Assembly (NCBI RefSeq): GCF_016482785.1
Contig: NZ_JAEMXM010000012.1
Coordinates: 97,423 to 161,422, forward strand
DNA length: 64,000 nt
Direction of reading: 5' to 3'
Source of the DNA: Paenibacillus alkalitolerans
GTDB lineage: Bacteria; Bacillota; Bacilli; Paenibacillales; YIM-B00363
Part shown: one piece after another, positions 26,466 to 34,527 of the stretch
Layout of the letters: the number at the start of each line of letters is the position of its first letter
Position numbering within the stretch: position 1 is the stretch's first letter
Notes under the pieces: generated by a model
The model's database searches: none
What the model was told of the DNA's origin: nothing
The model's input: only the letters and a program-made list of their open reading frames with translations
Position numbers and translations under genes: made by a program

Positions 26466-26678
26466 CTAAGTAATCTTTTTTGAATGCCGGTATTCCCCGC
26501 AGGACAAACATGTAGCGGGATTTACGCATACAGGATGCGAAGAGCCCGACCATTTGGTGCAAAACACGGGAGTTTTGGATTGCGGATCATCTGAGATGGC
26601 GGTGCAGAACGGGCAGTGAGAAACCAATTCCTCGGTTAACTGAAGCAGCCTCGATTTTAATGACGTTAGTTCTTCCAT
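26466..26678 (-). CDS. Small zinc-ribbon protein
   Basis: The 70-residue protein has a helical N-terminus (MEELTSLKSRLLQLTEELV) and six cysteines: CPFC, a single C, then C, and CLSC, enough for one or two zinc sites. Charged residues end it. AAGGTAAGGG lies before the start. It precedes psd by 13 bp. Function is unknown. Confidence 0.7.
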   Translation of the reverse strand: MEELTSLKSRLLQLTEELVSHCPFCTAISDDPQSKTPVFCTKWSGSSHPVCVNPATCLSCGEYRHSKKIT

Positions 26679-26787
26679 ACATCCCTTACCTTTCCCATAC
26701 TCACATGCAAGTATTATACTACTGCCTTCTTCTTTTTCCTATCTTAAGTATGGGAAATAGGAAGGAAGTCTCGCAATGATTCCACGG

Positions 26788-26819
26788 CCGGGCGCGGCTG
26801 TCGCCGTCAGCCGCGCCGG
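26788..26819. terminator. GC-rich hairpin between the YheC/D and zinc-ribbon genes
   Basis: A 12-bp GC stem with one bulged G (26788-26800 with 26808-26819) sits just past the YheC/D stop on the minus strand. No T-run follows, so it is probably a stabiliser or a weak terminator. Confidence 0.5.
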
Positions 26820-26842
26820 TCGGTAAACCGTGTCATTTTACA

Positions 26843-27943
26843 TCAACCGGGTTCGTTTCCATCCAACAAATAACGTGCATATGCGAGAGGATTCGCGTAT
26901 GTTCGTTTCCATTCCTCCATCATGCCGCCCTCGCGGAAGCTGTACCGCAAATCCCGCAAATTCATCTCGATAAAGACGGGATAACCTTCAGGAGTAATGC
27001 CGATGTCGAAACCGATGTCCGAAAGATAGGGCAAGCGCGTGCTCAAGTGTTCTGCCGCCGACAATGAAAACCGCTCAATAGATTCGCGGACGGCGAGCGG
27101 GTTTAGATGCGGGAGGTCGCGAAGCACGTCGTCAAGCCGGTACACCGTTCCGCCTTGAGCCACATTCGTAACAAACACGTTTTTCTTCGCCACTTTTGCC
27201 GCAATCCCCGTCATCTGCCATTTCCCGTCCAGTCCTCGCTGCACGGAGACGCGCATATCGAACGGTCTTCCGAGATACGTCGCCAAGTTCAAACGCTGTT
27301 GCGCAACATGAGGTTTGCGGACGATATTTGTGCGCAGCACGGCCGGCAGTTTGAATTTGAAATCAACGGATTTCCAAAGCGAACTCCCTTTCCTCAATCC
27401 GGATGGGTATGTCAGTCTCCACCGTGTTCCGATACGATCCACTTTCATGATGCCTTTGCCTATCGAACTGCTGCTAGGCTTCACAATCACGGCCTCATGT
27501 TTGCTTGATAAAGCGCGAACCGACTTGACGGTGGCTTTCATCGTCTCGGGCAAGTGCGGCCGAAGATCCTCGCGCTGCATAAGCAGGCGATGCACGAACA
27601 ATTTTCCGTATCTGTTCCAGCGGTTAAAGACAATGCGCCCCTTCTTCGAGCAAAGGTTCTCTAATTTTCTGTTGGCGCTCGGGTTTTTAAAATACAATGC
27701 GCGGTTGTGAATGACTTTAGGAAGCGGCAGCTTGCGCCACCGGTACGAGCCGTTCTCGAAGACGAGCGCTTTCACCTTCTCGTCTTGCATCGATATGTCT
27801 TGCAAACGAAAGTAAACGGGAGTAATGTCATACTCTCTTGCGCTTTCTTCATAAAAAGATATTTTCTCGTGACCGGTGCGTCCGCGAGGTATGCCTCGCA
27901 ACATATTATTGTTTATTAAGACGCCTACGTTTCTATCCGACAC
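26843..27943 (-). CDS. YheC/YheD-family endospore coat-associated ATP-grasp protein
   Basis: ATP-grasp fold protein (about 366 residues) of the YheC/YheD family, associated with the spore coat in B. subtilis. Visible features are the N-terminal NVGVLINNN, the ATP-grasp nucleotide loop VIVKPSSSSIGKGIMKV (about residues 158-174), RPFDMRVSVQR and the metal-binding end DIGITPEGYPVFIEMNLR. The preferred start is GTG 27943, behind AAAGGAGGAGG. It is divergent from the spore-type glycosyltransferase operon. Its ligase substrate is unknown; building a spore-surface peptide or polymer would suit the neighbourhood. Confidence 0.88.
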   Translation of the reverse strand: MSDRNVGVLINNNMLRGIPRGRTGHEKISFYEESAREYDITPVYFRLQDISMQDEKVKALVFENGSYRWRKLPLPKVIHNRALYFKNPSANRKLENLCSKKGRIVFNRWNRYGKLFVHRLLMQREDLRPHLPETMKATVKSVRALSSKHEAVIVKPSSSSIGKGIMKVDRIGTRWRLTYPSGLRKGSSLWKSVDFKFKLPAVLRTNIVRKPHVAQQRLNLATYLGRPFDMRVSVQRGLDGKWQMTGIAAKVAKKNVFVTNVAQGGTVYRLDDVLRDLPHLNPLAVRESIERFSLSAAEHLSTRLPYLSDIGFDIGITPEGYPVFIEMNLRDLRYSFREGGMMEEWKRTYANPLAYARYLLDGNEPG

Positions 27944-28144
27944 CTTGCCTCCTCCTTTCACCTATAACCTGGCCTCTCTCACTATATTCGCATCGTGTGC
28001 GGCTGCGCGTGGACGTATGTCTCACTTCTCTCAAATGCTGTGCGATTGACTATTTTACTCAACAAAGCTTCGCTTTTGTATAAGATGAATTAGCTGTAAT
28101 AGGGCCGAAACCCCTCCATGCATCAGCCTGGGGGATTGGTACGC

Positions 28145-29359
28145 ATGCGAAGAAGGACGGTGAATCGACTGATGGGTGTCAAACCTCGGGTGGCCATAGT
28201 TACGCCCGGATCGTACCCGATCCCGTCTGGCAAAAGCAGTTCCGTAGAGAACGTAGTGAAAAATATAGGAGCATTGGTAGGCAAACGCGTTTCTCTATGG
28301 GTGTTGGGAAAAAAAACGCCGGCTCTTCCCGCTGCCGAGGTTCGGAACGGGGTTCGTTATGTGCGTCCTGCCCGTTCGAAGAAACGGCCCACATATATAA
28401 GCGCCGTTTCTGCATCGATCGCCAGACTTCGTCCCCATATCATTCAAGTGGAAAACAGACCTGCGTCCGTTCTTGCCTTCAAGCGGCGGCACCCCAGGCG
28501 CGAGGTATGGCTTTCTCTTCATTCCACGACGTTTCTGTCGCCGTCCCGCATACGGCCGCTAACGCTGCGCAAGGCATTGGTTCGGGCAGACTGCATTATC
28601 GTAAACTCCTATTTCTTAAAAGATTATGTCGCGAAAAGATTTCCGCGCGCCGCGAAAAAGATCCGGGTCAATTACTTGGGGGTCGATACGTCTCAGTTTA
28701 TTTCCAGATGGTCGCCGCAGGGCGAGATGATGCGGATGGGATTGCTGTCGGCGCTCGGATATGAGCAGAAAAAGATTTTGCTGTACGTCGGCAGGCTGAT
28801 TGAAAAGAAAGGAGTGCATTACCTTCTGCAGGCGATGCCGGCCATTATCGAACGGCATCCGGATACGCTTCTCGTCATCGTTGGCAGCGCCGACTACGGC
28901 GTCAATCCGATCACTCCATACGTCCGAACGCTGCATGAGCTCGGCAACGGGATGCCCCAACATGTCAGGTTCATTCAATACGTCCCGCATGATCAAGTGC
29001 ACCGCTGGTTTTGCCTTGCCGACGTGGCGGTCGTTCCTTCCTTTGCTGAAGAAGCGTTCGGTCTTGTCAATGTGGAAGCCATGGCGAGCGGCGTTCCCGT
29101 GATTGCGACAAGAGCGGGTGGAATGAAGGAGTTGATCGTGGACGGAGAAACGGGTTTCCTCATTTCCCAATACGCTGTTGCAGCAGCAATCGCCGAGAAG
29201 GCGAACCAGCTGCTCGACAATCCCGAGTTGACCAGGCAGATGGGAGAGGCGAGCATACGGAGAGTTTCCGAACATTTCACTTGGGACCATGCCGCACGCC
29301 GGATGGCGGATTGGTATTACCAGAGCGCCGCAAGACGGAACAGAAATTACAAGAGGTGA
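28145..29359 (+). CDS. Glycosyltransferase family 4, first gene of a spore-surface-type operon
   Basis: GT-B fold glycosyltransferase of about 404 residues. The N-terminal lobe (VAIVTPGSYPIPSGKSSSVE, typical of spore-coat CotSA-like proteins) is followed by the nucleotide-sugar lobe with VGRLIEKKGVHYLLQAM and the E-x7-E region PSFAEEAFGLVNVEAMASG at about residues 305-325. It probably acts in the mother cell on coat or exosporium polysaccharide. ATG 28145 follows TGGGGGAT; ATG 28118 and 28172 are alternatives. The next gene begins 8 bp after its stop. Confidence 0.85.
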   Translation: MRRRTVNRLMGVKPRVAIVTPGSYPIPSGKSSSVENVVKNIGALVGKRVSLWVLGKKTPALPAAEVRNGVRYVRPARSKKRPTYISAVSASIARLRPHIIQVENRPASVLAFKRRHPRREVWLSLHSTTFLSPSRIRPLTLRKALVRADCIIVNSYFLKDYVAKRFPRAAKKIRVNYLGVDTSQFISRWSPQGEMMRMGLLSALGYEQKKILLYVGRLIEKKGVHYLLQAMPAIIERHPDTLLVIVGSADYGVNPITPYVRTLHELGNGMPQHVRFIQYVPHDQVHRWFCLADVAVVPSFAEEAFGLVNVEAMASGVPVIATRAGGMKELIVDGETGFLISQYAVAAAIAEKANQLLDNPELTRQMGEASIRRVSEHFTWDHAARRMADWYYQSAARRNRNYKR

Positions 29360-29367
29360 AGAGGATA

Positions 29368-30921
29368 ATGAGAAAAAGGCCGTCAAAACCCCTTCCCAGG
29401 CGAAAACCAAGGGGTTCGAACCTTCGCCCGATTCTTAGCGTCATTGTGCCGGCCCGTAATGAATCCAGGACCATAGGGGGCGTCGTCAGGAATGCGCGGG
29501 CGATCATGCGCCGCACGGAAGTAATCGTTGTGGTCAACGGGTCGTCAGACCTTACCGCCCGGGTTGCGCAACGAGCCGGCGCCCGCATCGTCCGTTACAG
29601 CGAGCCGGTCGGTCACGACGTAGGACGTTCGATCGGCGCGCGGCATGCGAGAGGCAGAGTACTGCTGTTCGTCGATGCCGATTTCGTGCTTCCTGTAAGC
29701 ACATTGCGCTCTTACGTGCGTGCGGTGCTCAGGGGTCAAGACATCGTATTGAACAGTTATTCAGGTTTCGCGGACGCGAAAAGGATGCATTCGACATCGG
29801 AAGCGAAGCGGTTAATCAATAGAATCATAGGCAGAGGAGATTTGATGGGCAGTTCGATGACGGCCGTTCCTCATGCGATGTCGAAACGGGCCGCGTATAT
29901 TATCGGATTATCCGAATTGTCCGTTCCTCCCAAAGCGCAGGCGAAAGCGATCATTAACGGTTTGTCGGTAACCCGGGCTCCGCTCGTTGAAGTATCGAGG
30001 CTCAACAGGCGCCGGTTCGGCCGTATCGGCACCGCCAGCGTCGAAAGGCTTATACTGGGCGATCATGCGGAAGCCATTCATTATTTGACCGAAGTCAAGG
30101 GACATCGGGCTGGGCTTACGGACCTTTGGAGAAACCGGAGTCTGCTGGACTTTTATCCGAAGACCGACAATTTACCGCCGGTGGAAGGGTTGGATCCGAG
30201 GCTTTCGGTCATCATTGTGGCACAGAACGAAGAAGAGACGATCCACGATGTGTTGATGACAGCGAAGGCGCTCGTTCCGGAAGAAATTATCGTCGTCGTG
30301 AACGGTTCAACGGATCGTACGGCGGATATTGTGAACGGACACGGCGTGAAGCAGGTGCATTTTTCGGAACCGCTCGGACACGACGTAGGTCGGGCCGTCG
30401 GAGCGCTGCATGCGGTGGGCGAAGTTTTGCTGTTCTTGGACGGCGACATCGTGTTTGAGCCGGAGGAGTTGTGGCCGTTCGTCGCATCCTGCCGAACGGG
30501 CGCCGACATCGCGCTGAACAATGTCAATTCTTTCTTTCAAACCGTGCGCATGGTCGACTACGTATCGATGGCGAAACAGTTTGTTAACCGGGTGGTCTGT
30601 ACTCCGCATCTCGGATTTGCTTCAATGACCGCCGTGCCGCACGCGCTGCGCAGGGAGGCTATCGAACGAATCGGTTACCGGCATTTGGCGGTTCCGCCGC
30701 TTGCCCATGCGATTGCAGCGGTGAACGGCTTAAACATGCAATTGGTGCCGGGTGTCGACGTGTTTCGCACGAACCGTAAGCGCAAAGTCAATTCCAAAGA
30801 TTCCAATCTTGTGGAGAAGTTGATTCTTGGAGACCACGTTGAAGCCATTCAGTGGCTGTATCAGCATTTCGGACCGCGCGTATTTTTTCCGGATGTGCTC
30901 CGAAGACGGGATTTATGTTGA
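29368..30921 (+). CDS. Double-domain glycosyltransferase: two tandem GT2 (GT-A) domains
   Basis: A 517-residue protein made of two homologous halves. Half one (about residues 25-250) has LSVIVPARNESRTIGGVV, VVVNGSSD, SEPVGHDVGRSIGARHA and FVDADF. Half two (about 280-500) repeats them as LSVIIVAQNEEETIHDVL, VVVNGSTD, SEPLGHDVGRAVGALHA and FLDGDI. Each half then has a SMTAVPHA motif and a closing LILGDHAEAIHYL/LILGDHVEAIQWL. So the whole domain was duplicated and fused, and both copies keep an acidic motif (DAD and DGD). It may add two sugars in turn or act as a built-in dimer. The basic N-terminus (MRKRPSKPLPRRK) is notable. Start at 29368 after AGAGGTGA; it sits between two GT4 genes. Confidence 0.85.
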   Translation: MRKRPSKPLPRRKPRGSNLRPILSVIVPARNESRTIGGVVRNARAIMRRTEVIVVVNGSSDLTARVAQRAGARIVRYSEPVGHDVGRSIGARHARGRVLLFVDADFVLPVSTLRSYVRAVLRGQDIVLNSYSGFADAKRMHSTSEAKRLINRIIGRGDLMGSSMTAVPHAMSKRAAYIIGLSELSVPPKAQAKAIINGLSVTRAPLVEVSRLNRRRFGRIGTASVERLILGDHAEAIHYLTEVKGHRAGLTDLWRNRSLLDFYPKTDNLPPVEGLDPRLSVIIVAQNEEETIHDVLMTAKALVPEEIIVVVNGSTDRTADIVNGHGVKQVHFSEPLGHDVGRAVGALHAVGEVLLFLDGDIVFEPEELWPFVASCRTGADIALNNVNSFFQTVRMVDYVSMAKQFVNRVVCTPHLGFASMTAVPHALRREAIERIGYRHLAVPPLAHAIAAVNGLNMQLVPGVDVFRTNRKRKVNSKDSNLVEKLILGDHVEAIQWLYQHFGPRVFFPDVLRRRDLC

Positions 30922-30952
30922 TTGGAACAAAATGGAGGGAGGAACGCACAAT

Positions 30953-32173
30953 ATGAGAATTTTACTCGCGACGTATTGGGTGATACCGGATGTCGGAGGT
31001 GTCACGGTATATTTGGATCAGTTAAAGCAGCATCTGGAAGCCCGGGGACACCAAGTCGATCTGCTTGCTCATCACCCCGAATATGACAGATATCATATTG
31101 TCGGAAAGGGGAGAACGTTCTATAAAAGCAACGTGCTTCCATTTATCGACAAAAAAATTCGCTCCTATTACCGGGAGACGTTCCCGGAACTCGATAACTC
31201 ATGTGTGGATCTGGAGGTAATACGTTACAGCTTCGAATTGGGAGCCGCTTATTTGGGGCTTGGGGATTACGACTTGATCCATACGCAAGACGTGTTTTCC
31301 ACTCTTGCAATCTCGCGGGTGAAGCCGCGCAATACCGCTTTAGTGGCTACGATCCACGGCTCGCTCGCGAAAGAAATGGTCCTTACCGGCACGGCTGAGG
31401 TCGGTAAAAGCGTGAGTTGGCATTATATGTCCACTTTGGAATACAGAGGGGCGATATCGAGCAATCTCACCATTCTGTCTTCTAATTGGTTGAGAAATGT
31501 TCTTGTGAACGAATTCGGAGTACCCGGCGATCGTCTTCGCGTCATTCCTAACGGAATCGATACGGCTGCGTTTAATACTCGGATGGATTCGCCGGCATCA
31601 TACTCGCGAAGCGGGGATAATCGCAAAGTGCTCATATGTCCCGCCCGCTTAAACACGATCAAGGGCCATCATGTACTAATCGACGCGCTTGCGATTCTCA
31701 AGACGATGCGAAACGATTGGGTGTGCTGGATTGTAGGCGACGGACCGAACCGGCCGGATTTCGAACAACAAGTAGATGCATTGGGATTGAGGGATCATAT
31801 CATCTTCTTCGGCGAGCGGGATGACGTTCCGCAGCTGTTTAAACAAGCCGACGTGTTCGTCATGCCGAGCTTGCAGGACAATTTCCCTTACGCCGTTCTG
31901 GAAGCGCAAGTCGCGGGCAAGCCGTCGGTCGTAACGGACGCCGGAGGCATACCGGAAATGGTCATCCATGAAGAAACCGGACTCGTTTCGCCCGTGAGGG
32001 ACGCTTCCGCGCTGGCGAACAATTTGCGCCGAATACTGCAAGACGACGGTTTGAGGCAGCGATTGGGAGAAACGGCGCGTCAGCGCTCCGGTTATTGGTC
32101 GCTCCAGCGGATGGTGAATGAAACGGTTGTGACATATCACGACGCAATTCATAAAGTAAAGGGAGGGGTGTAA
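30953..32173 (+). CDS. Glycosyltransferase family 4
   Basis: A 406-residue GT-B glycosyltransferase: N-terminal MRILLATYWVIPDVGGVTVYL, middle VIPNGIDTAAF and PARLNTIKGHHVLIDAL, and the donor-binding region MPSLQDNFPYAVLEAQVAGKP. The start at 30953 is set by GGAGGGAGG; the longer reading from 30827 overlaps the preceding gene. It belongs to the same operon as the GT4 at 28145 but is clearly a different subgroup. It is followed within 1 bp by an Arg-rich protein gene. Confidence 0.85.
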   Translation: MRILLATYWVIPDVGGVTVYLDQLKQHLEARGHQVDLLAHHPEYDRYHIVGKGRTFYKSNVLPFIDKKIRSYYRETFPELDNSCVDLEVIRYSFELGAAYLGLGDYDLIHTQDVFSTLAISRVKPRNTALVATIHGSLAKEMVLTGTAEVGKSVSWHYMSTLEYRGAISSNLTILSSNWLRNVLVNEFGVPGDRLRVIPNGIDTAAFNTRMDSPASYSRSGDNRKVLICPARLNTIKGHHVLIDALAILKTMRNDWVCWIVGDGPNRPDFEQQVDALGLRDHIIFFGERDDVPQLFKQADVFVMPSLQDNFPYAVLEAQVAGKPSVVTDAGGIPEMVIHEETGLVSPVRDASALANNLRRILQDDGLRQRLGETARQRSGYWSLQRMVNETVVTYHDAIHKVKGGV

Positions 32174-32174
32174 C

Positions 32175-32582
32175 GTGGCAAACGCCCGAAAAAAAAGAAA
32201 GTCGCTTCGAAGAAACCGAAAAGCGGTCAAACGCCGCATTCGCCGCATTCGCGGTTCGCACCGCAGCAAATCAAGACGGATCGTCTCCAGCCGCCGCGTC
32301 CGGCGTTTGAGCCGGTCCCGTCGACGCTTGAAGCGGAGACGCATGCGATTGCGCCGGTTGCGCCGCAAACGCACCCCCATCGTCGCACGTAGCTCGGCGC
32401 CGCAGTTCGTGCCGTCTTCGGCCTACGATTGGTTATTCCACGGTCCTTCGGCCGATGCGGGGTTGATGTTGGATGCGCACGTATGGAGAAGATTGCGAAT
32501 GGTGCTGCCGCCTCGTTATGCGATACCGGATAAAGATTTTATTCGAATGGTTCGATCGCGGGCAGGTTTGGCCGGGGGGTGA
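32175..32582 (+). CDS. Extremely arginine-rich protein with a conserved-looking C-terminal region
   Basis: A GTG start behind GGGAGGGGTG opens 135 codons. Residues 1-67 contain 30 Arg and 8 Lys, with Ser scattered in SR-like stretches (SHRSKSRRIVSSRRVRRLSR). Residues about 68-135 are ordinary sequence with aromatic residues (PSSAYDWLFHGPSADAGLML). The basic half could bind DNA, acidic polysaccharide or phosphorylated coat proteins, as basic coat proteins such as CotG do; this is inference. The gene has the operon's ribosome-site strength and direction. No family is recognised. Low-complexity codon repetition could hide frame errors, but no stop interrupts it. Confidence 0.65.
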   Translation: MANARKKRKSLRRNRKAVKRRIRRIRGSHRSKSRRIVSSRRVRRLSRSRRRLKRRRMRLRRLRRKRTPIVARSSAPQFVPSSAYDWLFHGPSADAGLMLDAHVWRRLRMVLPPRYAIPDKDFIRMVRSRAGLAGG

Positions 32583-32590
32583 CGGAATAA

Positions 32591-32881
32591 TTGGAACACC
32601 AAATCGAATTTAAGCTGCAGGCGATGGCGAAGGCTCAAGAGCAATTGGCCCGCATCATCCGATCGGAAAGTTTCGTTGTGATGCATATGGCGCAAATCGC
32701 TTGCTCCATCCCGGACAATGCGCAGACAATTGTCGGCGGGGCGGAACCGTTTCCCTCGTCGGCTCAACTCGTGACAAAGCAAATATCTGGCTATCTTCAT
32801 ACGTTGGCGGAATTGGAAGAGGCATTGGCGGATAATCTGAAGCCTGCGGTGAAAGAACTTCGAGTCGTTCACGAAGAGTAA
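32591..32881 (+). CDS. Small helical protein of unknown function (96 residues)
   Basis: A TTG start at 32591 follows GGGGGGTGA. The protein is predicted mostly helical (FKLQAMAKAQEQLARIIRSE and a C-terminal TLAELEEALADNLKPAVKEL), acidic overall, with one Cys. Its pattern of two helices around a Pro/Ser stretch resembles the next gene's product, so the two may be distant paralogues. It lies 8 bp after the Arg-rich gene; an acidic partner for that basic protein would be a reasonable guess. Confidence 0.65.
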   Translation: MEHQIEFKLQAMAKAQEQLARIIRSESFVVMHMAQIACSIPDNAQTIVGGAEPFPSSAQLVTKQISGYLHTLAELEEALADNLKPAVKELRVVHEE

Positions 32882-32907
32882 CTATTTTCGAAAGGAGCGA
32901 GCGGAAC

Positions 32908-33240
32908 GTGACGAAAGCGGACTCAAGCATGCGGATCTTGGCGGCGGCGGCCAGCATACAGTGGAACATCGCGGACATATTGGAAGCGAAGGCTGAAGAG
33001 ATGGAATCGTTTCGACGCTGGGTGACCGGCACGCTCCAAGTATCGGAGTTTACGGGGCCGCCGGATTTGCTGCAGCGTTCCTCGGATTTTCATGAGCAAT
33101 TGATTGATATCATTGCAGGAATGACGAAGGTGGAGCAAGGACTGTCGCGGCATATGCAGCTACTTCTTGAGCAGGAAGAAGAAAGCGTCGGCGACAATTT
33201 GTTGGGCTCGATGATGGGATTCGGTAAAGAAGAAGCATGA
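32908..33240 (+). CDS. Small helical protein of unknown function (110 residues)
   Basis: GTG 32908 follows AAAGGAGCG. It is helical and acidic: AAAASIQWNIADILEAKAEE, then SDFHEQLIDIIAGMTKVEQG and a Glu-rich segment (LLEQEEESVGDN). Its layout is like the 96-residue protein before it. Its stop overlaps the next gene's start by 4 bp (ATGA), showing tight coupling. Confidence 0.65.
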   Translation: MTKADSSMRILAAAASIQWNIADILEAKAEEMESFRRWVTGTLQVSEFTGPPDLLQRSSDFHEQLIDIIAGMTKVEQGLSRHMQLLLEQEEESVGDNLLGSMMGFGKEEA

Positions 33241-33530
33241 CTTATTTCGTCCCGACAACCGAGCGAGAAATCCGGATTGCATACATGAAGTCATTACTCC
33301 GAAGCCGCAAAGCCGTCAACAGATTGTTGGAATGCATCTGCGAATGGGCCGAGCGGGACGTGCAGGTGGCGCGCGCATTGGCGGAAAATCCGGAAGCGAT
33401 CGATAAATTGCGCAAAGCAATCGGCCGCGGATTGGAGAAGAAGGAAATGAAGCGCGGTAAATTTCGTTCGCGAAAGAGAACACCGGCACGCCCGCTGCTC
33501 ATGATTCGAAACAATATCGTTAAGCGGTAA
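33237..33530 (+). CDS. Small basic protein of unknown function (97 residues)
   Basis: Begins at ATG 33237, overlapping the previous stop. It has a helical first half (NRLLECICEWAERDVQVARA) with two cysteines two residues apart and a basic second half (KKEMKRGKFRSRKRT). It is the last gene of the operon, closed by a terminator. No family recognised. Confidence 0.65.
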   Translation: MTYFVPTTEREIRIAYMKSLLRSRKAVNRLLECICEWAERDVQVARALAENPEAIDKLRKAIGRGLEKKEMKRGKFRSRKRTPARPLLMIRNNIVKR

Positions 33531-33544
33531 TCAATTACCGCAAT

Positions 33545-33577
33545 GGGTCCGGCGAAGGAACGGGCCTTTTTTTTTGT
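33545..33577 (+). terminator. Rho-independent terminator of the glycosyltransferase operon
   Basis: A GGGTCCG/CGGGCC stem (one wobble pair) is followed by a long T-run, about 15 bp after the last stop codon. Confidence 0.8.
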
Positions 33578-33654
33578 GCAGACGAGCATGCATTTGATGC
33601 ACCGCGGGAAATCTATGCGTGATATTGCAATAATCTCGACATGGAGGGTTACCG

Positions 33655-34413
33655 ATGGCTGCAAGTAGAAAACGTTGGATATTATTACTTATCGCGGTTG
33701 TGCTGACCGCCGGAATCGCCTCATCGGCTTTTGCACTCGCTCCGGCTGCGGATGATGCCGATGTGTATGCCGTTCAAGCGATGTTGAAATCGATCGGATA
33801 TTATGACGGAGCCATCGACGGCGTGTATGGGAACGCTACGGCTTCTGCCGTACAAACGTATCAGCGTGCCGCCGGGTTCGCCGTCACGGGGCAGGTCGAT
33901 ACGGCTACGCTTCGATCCATCCTTGGGTCTTATACCCGCGCGAAGCTGAATGCGGGCGGCGCAACGGCCGGCGGGACAACGGACGGGGCGGCGGCAGGCG
34001 AAGACGGGGAGGCACAAACGGATCACTCGTTATCCCAACAGGAGTTGGAAATGGCGGCGCTTGTCAATCAAGCGCGCGAACAGGCCGGCCTTCCGGCATT
34101 GTCGGTTCACAACGGACTGTCCCGGGTAGCGCGCGTCAAGAGCGGCGATATGGCGTCAAACAACTATTTCTCCCACGATTCGCCGACATACGGCTCTCCA
34201 TTCCAAATGATGACGGATTTCGGTGTCGGTTACTCGACTGCGGGCGAAAATATCGCCTGCAATCAGACGGTGCCCAGAGCGCATGAAGCGTTGATGAACT
34301 CGCCGGGACACAGGGCAAACATTCTAAGCGGCGACTTTACTCACATCGGCATCGGCATCGTATCCGGAGGCAAATGCGGCGCAATGTATACCCAGATGTT
34401 TATGAAACCTTAA
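33655..34413 (+). CDS. Secreted CAP-domain protein with N-terminal peptidoglycan-binding domain
   Basis: Signal peptide (residues 1-28, IASSAFA) and a PG_binding_1 domain (about 35-90; VQAMLKSIGYYDGAIDGVYG). A Gly/Ala linker leads to a CAP/SCP-like domain from about residue 125 to the end, with the motifs MAALVNQAREQAGLPAL, SHDSPTYG and HRANILSGDFTHIGIG. This is the architecture of YkwD-type secreted and spore-coat-associated proteins. GGAGGG precedes the start. It stands between the glycosyltransferase operon and the YhcN-like gene, all in one direction. Confidence 0.87.
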   Translation: MAASRKRWILLLIAVVLTAGIASSAFALAPAADDADVYAVQAMLKSIGYYDGAIDGVYGNATASAVQTYQRAAGFAVTGQVDTATLRSILGSYTRAKLNAGGATAGGTTDGAAAGEDGEAQTDHSLSQQELEMAALVNQAREQAGLPALSVHNGLSRVARVKSGDMASNNYFSHDSPTYGSPFQMMTDFGVGYSTAGENIACNQTVPRAHEALMNSPGHRANILSGDFTHIGIGIVSGGKCGAMYTQMFMKP

Positions 34414-34527
34414 ATCTTTCCCTTTATTTCAAACCATTGTGCCGGGCGGACGCGCATGTTTGACTTTCGGACTCCGCATCCTAAACATGTTTCCACCATC
34501 ATTTAAGGATTGGAGAGATGTGTGAAG

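Noticed and set aside
28118..28144. Upstream ATG for the first GT4 gene
   Set aside because: The ribosome-site-like TGGGGGAT lies after it, so ATG 28145 is preferred, though not proven.
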